DNA of 64,000 nucleotides, from assembly GCA_040414495.1 (NCBI GenBank), contig JBEDUI010000295.1, positions 1 through 64,000 on the forward strand, given 5' to 3'. The notes beneath the pieces were generated by a model, which did no database searches, was not told where the DNA came from, and worked only from the letters and a program-made list of their open reading frames with translations. The translations under genes and the position numbers were made by a program. This DNA comes from DATAVB01 sp040414495 (GTDB taxonomy: Bacteria; Actinomycetota; Actinomycetes; Mycobacteriales; QHCD01). The first letter of the stretch is position 1; each line of letters opens with the position of its first letter. Positions 17,720-25,905 of the stretch are shown one piece after another.

Positions 17720-18247
17720 TTAGTTGGTGGCCGGAATGAACGGGGTCAGGTCGTTCAACGCGGCGTCGACGATCTGCTCAGGTTGGCCCTCGATGCTCAG
17801 CGTCACACCCGGCTCGTCCGCCTGCAACGGTTGCAGATCGGCCAGCTGACTGTCCAACAGCGACGGTGGCATGAAATGCCCGCGGCGATGCGAAAGCCGG
17901 TCGGCCAATTCGGCTTTCGTCCCGGCCAAATGTACGAAAACGACGCCGGGCCGGTTACGCCGCAACAGGTCCCGGTAGCTGCGTTTGAGCGCCGAGCAGG
18001 AAACCACGACCGAGTGCCCGGCCCGCGCCTGCTCGTCGATCCAGACGCCGATACGTTCCAGCCACGGCCAGCGGTCCGCGTCGGTCAGCGCCTGGCCGGC
18101 TGACATCTTGGCGATGTTCTCCGGTGGGTGCAGGCTGTCGCCCTCTTCGAACGGCCAGCCCAGCCGTTCGGCCAGCTGCTCCCCGACGGTCGTCTTGCCG
18201 CTGCCGGTCGTCCCCATGACGATCACGGCGGTGTTCTGCTCCGACAC
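17720..18247 (-). CDS. gntK: gluconokinase
   Basis: A 175-residue kinase that phosphorylates D-gluconate to 6-phosphogluconate for the pentose phosphate route. The P-loop GTTGSGKTTVG lies at residues 12-22. Other family hallmarks are FEEGDSLHPPENIAKMSAG, the DRWPWL segment, SCSALKRSYRDLLR and the HRRGHFMPPSLLDSQ loop. The length is typical. It starts with GTG behind GAGGAG. It lies 43 bp after the FAD oxidoreductase gene on the same strand. Confidence 0.94.
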   Translation of the reverse strand: MSEQNTAVIVMGTTGSGKTTVGEQLAERLGWPFEEGDSLHPPENIAKMSAGQALTDADRWPWLERIGVWIDEQARAGHSVVVSCSALKRSYRDLLRRNRPGVVFVHLAGTKAELADRLSHRRGHFMPPSLLDSQLADLQPLQADEPGVTLSIEGQPEQIVDAALNDLTPFIPATN

Positions 18248-18290
18248 GCGCGCTCCTCGTGGCCGGGCACTCCCCGAGCCCTGCAGCAGG

Positions 18291-19439
18291 CTACTTCACC
18301 GCCGGTGCCACCCGCCGATGCGGACGGTACGGCCCGGGCCACCGGAACAGCACCACCGCGCTGGAGAGCACGATTTCCTTGTACCGCATGCCAAGCCGGC
18401 CGGTGAGGACCGTCTTCTTCGGCGTCTCGTCCCGGCGCAGGAACTGGATGACGGCCTGACCCCGGCCCAGGCTGATGCATTCGTGGAAATACCGGAACCG
18501 GAAGCGACGCGGCTCGCGGCCGGCCAGCCGGGCGGCCAGGATGTCGGCCACCTGAGGCCCGGTGAACCCACCGGATCGGCAGCCCATTGCCAACGCATCG
18601 CCCCAGACGCCGGGCACCGCCGCGGCGTCCCCGATCGCGTAAACGTCAGGATGCGAGACCGACCGCAAAGTCTGATCGGTACGTATCCGGCCGCGCGCGT
18701 CGACGGCCAGACCGGCCTCCCGCGCCAACGGCGGCACCGTGAACCCACCAGCCCAGATGCACACATCGAACGGCAATACCGAGCCGTCGGCCAGACTCAG
18801 CTTCTCCGGCCCGACCTCGGCGACCTTCGTATTCTCCCGGACCTGCACGCCCAATTTGCTGAACGTACGCGAGATATAGCGCTGGGCCCGCGGCGAGAGC
18901 CAACCGCCCGCCGCACCCGCCGTCACCAACTCGACCTCCATACCGGGAAATGTTTCGGCGAATTCGGCCGCGGTCTCGATCCCGGTCAACCCGCCGCCGC
19001 ACACCACCACGTGACCGTGAGACGTCGCCGAAAGCCGTTCGGCCAAAAGCAGTGATTCGGCCGAACCGCCGAAGCCATAGGCATTCTCGGCCACGCCCGG
19101 TACCGCGCCCCGATCGGTCGTGCTGCCAAATCCGTACACCAGCGTGTCATAGTCCACTGTGGACCCATCAAGAAATGCAATTCGATGAGCGGCGGTATCA
19201 ATGGCAGTGACCCGACCCAAAACCAGCCGCACACCGCTTCCGCGCAGGACGTCCGCGAGCTGAACATCCCGCAGCCGCTGCCCGGCCGCCAACTGGTGCA
19301 TCCGCGGCCGCTCGGTGAACGAGGCCGACTCGTTCACGAGCGTGACCTGGACCAGATCGGTCCGGACCCAGCGGGCCAGCCGTTTGGCCGCTGGCAGCCC
19401 CGCGTAACCCGCGCCCAGTACGACAACCTTGTGCACCAT
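18291..19439 (-). CDS. FAD-dependent NAD(P)H oxidoreductase, NDH-2-like; probable ECF41 target
   Basis: A 382-residue flavoprotein of the two-dinucleotide-domain class. The FAD loop is VVVLGAGYAGLPAAKRL near the N-terminus. The NAD loop is VVVCGGGLTGIETAAEF in the middle. The DVYAIGDAAAVPG motif binds the flavin ribityl phosphate. A C-terminal segment could touch the membrane, as in type II NADH dehydrogenases. It starts at ATG with GGAAGGAG in front. It is divergent from an ECF41 sigma factor, whose promoter motif occurs on this strand about 39-65 bp upstream of the start. This fits the family habit of controlling one adjacent oxidoreductase. Confidence 0.88.
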   Translation of the reverse strand: MVHKVVVLGAGYAGLPAAKRLARWVRTDLVQVTLVNESASFTERPRMHQLAAGQRLRDVQLADVLRGSGVRLVLGRVTAIDTAAHRIAFLDGSTVDYDTLVYGFGSTTDRGAVPGVAENAYGFGGSAESLLLAERLSATSHGHVVVCGGGLTGIETAAEFAETFPGMEVELVTAGAAGGWLSPRAQRYISRTFSKLGVQVRENTKVAEVGPEKLSLADGSVLPFDVCIWAGGFTVPPLAREAGLAVDARGRIRTDQTLRSVSHPDVYAIGDAAAVPGVWGDALAMGCRSGGFTGPQVADILAARLAGREPRRFRFRYFHECISLGRGQAVIQFLRRDETPKKTVLTGRLGMRYKEIVLSSAVVLFRWPGPYRPHRRVAPAVK

Positions 19440-19477
19440 TTCGTACTCTCCTTCCGATCACGAAATCTCATGCGCAC

Positions 19478-19504
19478 GACGCAGCCCGATTCGGATCCGT
19501 GACA
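19478..19504 (-). promoter_or_regulatory. ECF41-type promoter for the FAD oxidoreductase gene
   Basis: On the minus strand, TGTCACG at 19504-19498 is followed by exactly 16 bp and then CGTC at 19481-19478. This matches the published ECF41 consensus as I recall it (TGTCACA, 16-bp spacer, CGTC). The -10 element lies 39 bp before the ATG. Confidence 0.72.
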
Positions 19505-19531
19505 TGTCACAGCCGACCGGATGGCTGCGTC
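19505..19531 (+). promoter_or_regulatory. ECF41-type autoregulatory promoter
   Basis: TGTCACA at 19505-19511, a 16-bp spacer, then CGTC at 19528-19531. The sigma gene starts 34 bp after the -10 element, with GAGGAGG in between. The -35 elements of this and the opposing promoter are the two halves of one palindrome, GTGACATGTCAC (19499-19510). Confidence 0.78.
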
Positions 19532-19565
19532 CTGGTGAGGGCCACAGCTGTGCGAGGAGGTTGGT

Positions 19566-20438
19566 ATGTCCGAGCAGGAGCGCGACGCGGCGATCTTCGC
19601 CGAGCACCGGCGCGTACTGCAGGGGGTCGCCTATCGCGTCCTGGGGAGCTTCACCGAAGCCGAGGACGTGGTGCAGGACTGCTGGCTGCGCTGGTCCGGC
19701 CGCCCACCGGGCGAGATCCGCGACCCGCGGGCGTACCTGGTACGCACCACGACCCGGCTGGCGATTGACCGACTACGCCGGGAGCAGGCGCGGCGGGAGT
19801 CGTACATCGGGCCCTGGCTACCGGAGCCGGTGGTGACTGACCGGGACACCGCCGAGCTGGCCGAATCGGTCTCGTTGGCGCTGTTGGTGGTGCTGGAAAC
19901 GCTGTCGCCGCTGGAGCGGGCGGTGTTCGTGCTGCGCGAGGCGTTCGATTTCTCATACGCCGAAGTGGCCGAGGCGACCGGCCGCAGCGAAGCGGCGGTA
20001 CGACAATTGGCGCACCGGGCCAAAGAGCACGTGGCCGCGCGGCAGCCTCGGTTCGATATCGACCAGCAGGCGCGGCAGCAGGCGACCGAGCGTTTCCTGG
20101 CCGCCTGTCAGAATGCCGATGTCGGTGCGCTGATGGAGATGCTGGCCCCCGACGTGACGCTGATCAGCGACGGCGGCGGTAAGGCGCGGGCGCCGCGGCG
20201 GCCCATCTTCGGCGCCGACAAGGTGGCTCGTTTCCTGTGCGGTATAGCGGAATATCCCCTTCCGGATCCCGGTTCCGCTGTGGTGCGGATCGGCGATGGC
20301 CCCGGGATATTGATCACCTCAGCGGGTACGCCTGTGACCACCCTGACGCTGAACCTTCGCGACGGACACGTCCAGGAGATCGCGCTCATCGCCAATCCCG
20401 ACAAGCTGCACGGTATGCGGGTGCCCGCGGCCGAATAG
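19566..20438 (+). CDS. ECF41-family (SigJ-like) RNA polymerase sigma factor
   Basis: A 290-residue extracytoplasmic-function sigma factor with a built-in regulatory tail. Region 2 covers GVAYRVLGSFTEAEDVVQDCWLRW. Region 4 covers SPLERAVFVLREAFDFSYAEVAEATGRSEAAVRQLAHRAK. The linker has the WLPEP motif. The C-terminal SnoaL-like domain ends with NPDKL, as in characterised ECF41 members, where this extension replaces a separate anti-sigma factor. The family usually controls itself and a neighbouring oxidoreductase, epimerase or decarboxylase. Here the neighbour is the divergent FAD oxidoreductase. The input signal is unknown. Confidence 0.94.
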   Translation: MSEQERDAAIFAEHRRVLQGVAYRVLGSFTEAEDVVQDCWLRWSGRPPGEIRDPRAYLVRTTTRLAIDRLRREQARRESYIGPWLPEPVVTDRDTAELAESVSLALLVVLETLSPLERAVFVLREAFDFSYAEVAEATGRSEAAVRQLAHRAKEHVAARQPRFDIDQQARQQATERFLAACQNADVGALMEMLAPDVTLISDGGGKARAPRRPIFGADKVARFLCGIAEYPLPDPGSAVVRIGDGPGILITSAGTPVTTLTLNLRDGHVQEIALIANPDKLHGMRVPAAE

Positions 20439-20525
20439 TGGATCTGTCCACTGTCGACGGTGCTGGCCAGTGACCCGGTCACTGCGCCAGAATGGCCGCA
20501 CCCCGCAGCGGAGGAGTCGGCCAGC

Positions 20526-22451
20526 GTGAGTAAAGGTGGTGGGGACCCACACCCAGGCCTGTCCGTACCAACCTGGATCGCCGCGCCGGAATGGCTGGCA
20601 CCGCCCGAATGGCTGGTCGAACTGGTCAAGCCCAAGAAAGCGCCGGTGCCGTGGCCGTCCGCATTCCGGGCCGCCGCCGCGTTGGGGACGCCGCTGTTCG
20701 CCGCCTGGGCCGCTGGGCGGCTCTCGCTCGGCCTGTTCATGGCGATGGGGGCGCTCTCCGGCACGATCGGCGACCGGCGCGGTCCGTACCGGGTACGCGC
20801 GCTACAGATCGGGTTGTCGGCTCTGTTCGGCGCGATCGGCATCGTCATCGGCCAGGCGGTGTTCGACAAGGGCTGGATCACGTTCGTGGTCGTGTGCGCC
20901 GTCGCGTTGTTCGCCGCGCTGAGTACGGTCGCCGGCACCATCGGCGCGACGTCCTCGCTGCAGGTCCTGATCTTCATGCTGGTGGCCTCCGGGCGCGGTT
21001 TCCCGCCGCCGTTCTGGCAACCGCCCGTGCTGTTCCTCATCGGCGGTGCGTGGGCGCTGACGTTGGCGATGATCGGCGTCCTGCGCGATCCGGTCAGCCC
21101 GGAACGGCAGCGCGTCGTCGCGTACCTGAAGGATCTGGCCGACCTGGCCGACACGATAGGGGCCGACACGATAGGGACCGACACGGCCGAGGCGCAACGC
21201 CGCAAGGTCACCACCGCCCTCAACGACGCGTACGACGCGCTGCTGTCCGGTCGGGTCCGCAGCGGTGGCCGGCACCGGAGCTTCCGCTGGTTCATGGGCC
21301 TGCTCAACTCGACGACACCGCTGCTGGAACACATCGTGGCCGCCATTCCCAGCGGCCGCCGTCCGCCCGAGCACGTCGCCCCGGCGCTGCGGGAGGTCGC
21401 TGACGCCGTACTGCACAAGCACCCGGTACCGGCGCTGCCCAGCTGGCACGGTACGACGACGCTGGCGCCCATCGAGGACGGGTCGTATCCGGATCCGGGA
21501 ATTGCGCTGCGACTGCGGAACGCCGTTGACCAGATTCTGAGTGGTCCGACGACGCGGATGTTCACGCTGCGGTTCGTCTTGTGTATCGCGATCGCCGAAT
21601 TGGTACGGCAGCTGATGCCCTCGTCCCGTTCGTACTGGATCGCCTTGACCGTAGCCATTGTGCTCAAGTCCGACTTCGGTTCGGTTTTCGCGCGCGCCGT
21701 GCAGCGTGCCGCCGGGACCCTGCTCGGCGCGGCCATTGGCGCCGTTCTGATCGCGGTCGTCCCGCGGGGCATCGGTGATGTGCTGGTCATCGCCGCGTTG
21801 GCCGCGGTGCTGCCGGTCGCGTTGCTGCGCCAGTACGGGATGTTCTCGACGTTCCTCACGCCGTTGGTCGTGTTGCTGATCGATCTGTTGCGGCCCGGTG
21901 GCTGGAGCACGCTGGACGCGCGGTTGATCGACACCGCGCTCGGGTCAGCGATCGTGCTGGTGTTCGGGTACCTGCTGTGGCCGCAGACGTTCCACAACCG
22001 GATCGGGCCGCGCTTCGCCGGCACCGTACAAACCCTGGCCGACTACACCCGGGCTGCGCTCGGCGCGCCGGGCGGCGGCGATCGGAATGCGCTGCGCCGC
22101 GACGCGTACCGCAAGCTGTCCGATCTGCGCACGGTGTTCCAGCAGGCGCTGGCCGAACCGCCGCCAATCAGCCGGCGGGCCTCGGCCTGGTACCCGAGCA
22201 TCGTGGCGTTGGAGCGGATGACCGATGCGGTCACCCGGGCCGCGATCCGGATCGACCACGGCGCACCACGACCCGCGCCGGAGGATGTGGCGGCGCTGGC
22301 CGACGGGATCGGCGACCTGGTCGGATCGCTGCGGGAACGGCGGCCGCTGGAACTGCCCGAACTGGGCGAGGACCCGGCGCTGACCGATATCGCGTCCGAA
22401 CTGGAAGCGGCGGGCAAGATCATCACCGGTCCGACCACGCAGGCGGCCTAG
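20526..22451 (+). CDS. FUSC/aromatic-acid-exporter-like membrane protein
   Basis: About 641 residues with two hydrophobic blocks, roughly residues 30-190 and 355-480. Each reads as several membrane helices separated and followed by cytosolic segments. This duplicated six-helix plus soluble-domain layout matches FUSC (fusaric-acid-resistance-like) proteins such as AaeB, which export aromatic or other weak acids. I placed the start at GTG 20526 behind GGAGGAG; a TTG at 20460 is less likely. It follows the sigma factor on the same strand by 87 bp. Whether it belongs to the ECF41 response is uncertain. Confidence 0.82.
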   Translation: MSKGGGDPHPGLSVPTWIAAPEWLAPPEWLVELVKPKKAPVPWPSAFRAAAALGTPLFAAWAAGRLSLGLFMAMGALSGTIGDRRGPYRVRALQIGLSALFGAIGIVIGQAVFDKGWITFVVVCAVALFAALSTVAGTIGATSSLQVLIFMLVASGRGFPPPFWQPPVLFLIGGAWALTLAMIGVLRDPVSPERQRVVAYLKDLADLADTIGADTIGTDTAEAQRRKVTTALNDAYDALLSGRVRSGGRHRSFRWFMGLLNSTTPLLEHIVAAIPSGRRPPEHVAPALREVADAVLHKHPVPALPSWHGTTTLAPIEDGSYPDPGIALRLRNAVDQILSGPTTRMFTLRFVLCIAIAELVRQLMPSSRSYWIALTVAIVLKSDFGSVFARAVQRAAGTLLGAAIGAVLIAVVPRGIGDVLVIAALAAVLPVALLRQYGMFSTFLTPLVVLLIDLLRPGGWSTLDARLIDTALGSAIVLVFGYLLWPQTFHNRIGPRFAGTVQTLADYTRAALGAPGGGDRNALRRDAYRKLSDLRTVFQQALAEPPPISRRASAWYPSIVALERMTDAVTRAAIRIDHGAPRPAPEDVAALADGIGDLVGSLRERRPLELPELGEDPALTDIASELEAAGKIITGPTTQAA

Positions 22452-22647
22452 TTCCTGAATTCGGTAAAATAATTCGTACCGCATTCGCGATTCTCACGGC
22501 GTTTACCGGCGGCGTATGGATTTGTCAATACCCGCGGTCGCGGGTCGTTGCTTCGCCAATAGCTGAGCCGATTGCCCGTCTGCCCAAGGCGCGACGCTGC
22601 CGGTACGCTTCGCAGGACACAGAGGACGAGAAGAATGCAGGTAGCTG

Positions 22648-23703
22648 ATGACGGACGCCAGAGAACGTTTGGTTTATGTCGGCTCCTCGGCCAGAGGCGA
22701 GGGTGAGAACAGCCAGGGAATATCCGTCTTCCTGCAAGATCCGGATAGTGGAGCGCTGGCCCCGCACTTACCGTTCGTCCCGCTCCCGGCGCCGACTTTT
22801 CTGGCCTGGCATCCGGACGGTCACCACATTTACGCGGTGAACGAAGGGAGCCCGGGCACGGTGACCGGGCTTGAGGTCGACTCGAACGGCGCGCTGAAAC
22901 CCGGCGCCAGCCAGTCCACCGGCGGCGACGGCCCGTGCCACCTGACCGTGCATCCGGCCGGTGGCTACGTGTTGTGCGCCAATTACGGCAGCGGAAGCAT
23001 CAGCGTGCACCCGATTCTGGACGGCGGCGAGGTCGGCCCGCGCACGGATCTGGTGCAGCACGCCGGTTCCGGCCCTGACCCGGATCGGCAGGCCGGCCCG
23101 CACGCGCACAACGTGCAGCTGGATCTGGCCGGGCGTCGGGTGCTCGTGATCGACCTGGGCACGGACGAGGTGCGGACCTACGATTTGGACCTCGAGGACG
23201 GCGAGCTGGAAACCGGTCATGTCGCCCGGCCGACGCCGGGTACCGGCCCGCGGCATGCGGCATTCCACCCTGGTGGCTGGGTTTTCGTGGCCGACGAGTT
23301 GGTCTCGACGGTGACCTCGTACCGGTACGACATGACTACCGGCGTGCTCACCATCGACGGCAGCGTGCCGGCGACGGCGGCCCCGGTCGACCCGGCGGTC
23401 CGTAATTACCCGTCGGAGATCGCACTGACGGTTGATGGCCGGTTCCTGTACGTGGCCAACCGGGGCGCGGACTGCATCACGGTGTTCCGTGTGGACGGTG
23501 GTGAGCTGAGCGTGGTCGCGGATGTGCCCTGCGGCGGGGAATGGCCACGGCATTTCGCGATCATGGGTGATTACCTTTACGTGGCTAATCAGCACTCGCA
23601 CGGCGTGGCGATATTCCGGCTCAACAGCGAGACCGGAATTCCCGAGCCGACCGGCGACGTCGTGCAAGTGCCGGCGCCGCAGTGCATTCTGCCGGCGCGC
23701 TAA
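22648..23703 (+). CDS. lactonase-family beta-propeller (6-phosphogluconolactonase-like)
   Basis: A 351-residue seven-bladed propeller of the Pgl/carboxy-cis,cis-muconate cyclase type. Typical blade segments are FLAWHPDGHHIYAVNEG, GDGPCHLTVHPAGGYVLCANYGSGS, GPHAHNVQLD, GTGPRHAAFHPGG and GGEWPRHFAIMGDYLYVANQHSH. Family members hydrolyse 6-phosphogluconolactone or related sugar lactones in the cytoplasm. A role together with the gluconokinase 4 kb away is plausible but not shown. It starts with ATG; a strong terminator follows the stop codon. Confidence 0.9.
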   Translation: MTDARERLVYVGSSARGEGENSQGISVFLQDPDSGALAPHLPFVPLPAPTFLAWHPDGHHIYAVNEGSPGTVTGLEVDSNGALKPGASQSTGGDGPCHLTVHPAGGYVLCANYGSGSISVHPILDGGEVGPRTDLVQHAGSGPDPDRQAGPHAHNVQLDLAGRRVLVIDLGTDEVRTYDLDLEDGELETGHVARPTPGTGPRHAAFHPGGWVFVADELVSTVTSYRYDMTTGVLTIDGSVPATAAPVDPAVRNYPSEIALTVDGRFLYVANRGADCITVFRVDGGELSVVADVPCGGEWPRHFAIMGDYLYVANQHSHGVAIFRLNSETGIPEPTGDVVQVPAPQCILPAR

Positions 23704-23713
23704 GCGTTTTCGA

Positions 23714-23748
23714 AAATCCCCGGCTCGAACGGTTCGAGCCGGGGATTT
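23714..23748 (+). terminator. terminator after the lactonase gene
   Basis: An AAATCCCCGGCTCGAA stem with its perfect complement and a loop of about 3 nt, then TCTGTTTC. With A-tracts and T-tracts on both sides it could work in both directions. Confidence 0.88.
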
Positions 23749-23785
23749 CTGTTTCCGCCCCCGACCAAACGACACCTACTCAGCC

Positions 23786-23826
23786 ACCTGTGTCTCTGCT
23801 CCACACGTTGGAGCAGAGACACAGGT
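23786..23826. repeat. 41-bp hairpin, CTGTGTCTCTGCTCCA family
   Basis: A perfect inverted repeat with arms ACCTGTGTCTCTGCTCCA around a 5-nt loop. It is the same length and near-identical in sequence to the copy at 11691, and likewise lies between convergent genes. Confidence 0.82.
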
Positions 23827-24020
23827 CGAGCGGCAGCGCACGTTTCAACCTGCGGAGCCGTTGAGCACCGCATGCTGATTCCCCAAAGTTCTGGGCCATG
23901 ACGCTTCTATGTGGGTGGCGTTCTTGGCGTGGCTAGGGTCCGGTGCTGGCAGGCTGGGACGATCGTGTCCCCATACGCCCCGCCAGTCACACCAGCCCCT
24001 GCATGTCCGAGGTCGAGTGT

Positions 24021-24069
24021 GATCGTGATGGCTTTCGTACGCAAATCCATGACGAAATCCATCATGATC
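24021..24069. repeat. GATC-ended hairpin repeat (copy C)
   Basis: A 49-bp imperfect palindrome. The left arm is GATCGTGATGGCTTTCGT and the right arm the complement of GATCATGATGGATTTCGT. It sits 22 bp upstream of a 22-bp tandem array. Confidence 0.8.
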
Positions 24070-24090
24070 ATGAAACAGCTCGGGCTCGGG

Positions 24091-24226
24091 GAGATTTCAA
24101 GCGGATTCGGCGGGGATTTCAGGCGGGCTCGGCGGCGATTTCGGGCGGATTCGGCAGGAATTTCAATTGGATTCGGCGGGGGTTTGGCGAATTCGGCGGG
24201 GATTTCAGTTGGGCTCGGCGGAGACA
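24091..24226. repeat. 22-bp tandem minisatellite
   Basis: About six imperfect copies of a unit like GGGATTTCAGGCGGATTCGG plus two bases. It ends next to the stop codon of the GH127-like gene. Confidence 0.75.
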
Positions 24227-24234
24227 CTGGTGCC

Positions 24235-25905
24235 TCAGCCGGCGACGGCGGAAATCTCGTCGAATTCAATCCGCGTACTGACATCGCGGCCGTACCCGAT
24301 CTGATCGGCCAACGGCGCCAACACCAGCGGGAATCGGCCGGCGAAACCCAGACCGTCGACCCGGAAGGTCTCCGGCTCCTCGCCCGCACACAACCCGAAT
24401 GCGTCGCCGACAACGCGAATTTCGGCCCGCCGCGACCGCAGCACCGGTTCCAGGTCATTACGCGCGGCGTCGGCGCCCAGCAGCAACGGGCCGTGGAAGA
24501 ACGCGCCGCGGCGGCCGTGCAGCGGACCGGTTTCGTCGGTGCAGTTGGCGGTCGGGGTGAGGAACCGTACGAGGCCCGAGCCGATCCACAGCGCCCGGTC
24601 CAGTTCGAGCTCGACCGTCGCGGTCGGTCGCACGTGTACGTAGCCACCGCGGATCTGCGCCGGCACCTCGGCTCCGTCCACCCGCAATCGGCGCACCCGC
24701 GCGGTTCCCGGCACCCGCAGCCGCACCGAACATCCACTGTGGACGGTCAGGGTGACCTGATCCTCGCGGGGGTAATCGGTCCGCAGCTCGTACTCAACAC
24801 CGTCGACCGAACCGGCCGAGTCTATAAAAAGATCGACCTGCAGTCCGTCCTTGGCCCGGACCGCCGCCCGGGCCGCGTCGTACACCGCCCGCAAACCATG
24901 GAACGTGCAGCACCACCATGCCTCCGGCGGGTAATCAAAGGTCAACAGCCCCGGATCCGCGGTCAAAGTCTCGCAGCCGTAGTGCCCGGAACCGCGCTGA
25001 GTATGCGGCAATGCGTTGTACAGGCTCAATTCCGCGGTATCAAGCAGCTGCGGCTCATCCCGCACCTCAGCGAGCCGTAACGTCAGCATGATCCAGTCGG
25101 CGATACCGCAGCATTCGGTATTGATGTCGCGCGGAATTTTCAGGCTTTCCAGTACGCCGCCGTGCGGGAGCATCCAGCCGGCCCGGACCCGCGCCCAACG
25201 TTCGGCAATCAAAGCAACAGCGGCAGAATCGCCGGTCACGTCGGCCAGCTCCAGCCAACCCCGTAAAGCCAGCAAATAGCCGTGCATATGGAAATCGCCG
25301 TCGGGCTCGGGAATCACAGCGGCGGCGGCGCGCGCGGCCGACAGTACGGCCGGGTCGCCGGTCCGCCGATACCACGCGACCAGCGGATCCAATGTGGACA
25401 GGAAATCCAGCGAGAATTTCAACCGCTGATTCTGCGGATCGGCGAACCAGTCCAGCCAATTCGGCATCGCGGTCACCAAGCGGTCGACCAGCCGCTCGGC
25501 CGCCCGCAACACCTCATCCCGCAATGCCCCCTCGGCCACCTCGGAAAAGGCGATCAGACCGGTGAGCAGCCGGCCATTCCCCCAGGCCACGCCGTGATCG
25601 GTGGTGCCGGTGGGGCGATCCGGGCCGAAGCTGCCATCGGCCCGTTGCGCCGCCACCACCACACCAGCCACCCGGCACGCCTTTTCCCAATCCACCGGGC
25701 GATTCAACTGCCGAGTCAACGCGACGGATTCCAGGTAACGACCGGACAGGTCGCCGCTGTAGTCGTCGCAGGCCCGCCGTGCACCCGGATCGAGGACCAC
25801 GTCCTGGGCGATCAGCCCTTCGGTGTACGGGGTGTCGCCGTCCAATTGCGCGACCACCCGACTGGCCCAGTCGTCCAGCAGGCCGCCGATCCGGGTAACG
25901 GTCAT
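24235..25905 (-). CDS. GH127/DUF1680-like glycoside hydrolase
   Basis: A cytoplasmic protein of 556 residues with an N-terminal alpha/alpha barrel (about 1-350) and a C-terminal beta-sandwich. In characterised GH127 beta-L-arabinofuranosidases a Zn ion is held by one Glu and three Cys, and one Cys acts as nucleophile. The same set is visible here: Glu264-Cys265-Cys266 in NTECCG and Cys332-Cys333 in WWCCTFHG. This makes a GH127-clan enzyme likely; sugar specificity remains open. Its ATG overlaps the stop of the dehydratase gene (ATGA), so the two are coupled. This suggests one pathway from a glycoside to a sugar acid. Confidence 0.83.
   Translation of the reverse strand: MTVTRIGGLLDDWASRVVAQLDGDTPYTEGLIAQDVVLDPGARRACDDYSGDLSGRYLESVALTRQLNRPVDWEKACRVAGVVVAAQRADGSFGPDRPTGTTDHGVAWGNGRLLTGLIAFSEVAEGALRDEVLRAAERLVDRLVTAMPNWLDWFADPQNQRLKFSLDFLSTLDPLVAWYRRTGDPAVLSAARAAAAVIPEPDGDFHMHGYLLALRGWLELADVTGDSAAVALIAERWARVRAGWMLPHGGVLESLKIPRDINTECCGIADWIMLTLRLAEVRDEPQLLDTAELSLYNALPHTQRGSGHYGCETLTADPGLLTFDYPPEAWWCCTFHGLRAVYDAARAAVRAKDGLQVDLFIDSAGSVDGVEYELRTDYPREDQVTLTVHSGCSVRLRVPGTARVRRLRVDGAEVPAQIRGGYVHVRPTATVELELDRALWIGSGLVRFLTPTANCTDETGPLHGRRGAFFHGPLLLGADAARNDLEPVLRSRRAEIRVVGDAFGLCAGEEPETFRVDGLGFAGRFPLVLAPLADQIGYGRDVSTRIEFDEISAVAG

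Larger units (their letters stand above)
23704..24234. other. repeat-rich convergent gap
   Basis: There is no credible gene between the lactonase (+) and the GH127-like gene (-). The gap contains a terminator, one 41-bp hairpin, one GATC-ended hairpin and a 22-bp minisatellite, listed separately. Confidence 0.7.

Noticed and set aside
23907..24737. A 276-codon minus-strand ORF
   Set aside because: It is an out-of-frame reading of the GH127-like gene continued through the 22-bp array and a hairpin.
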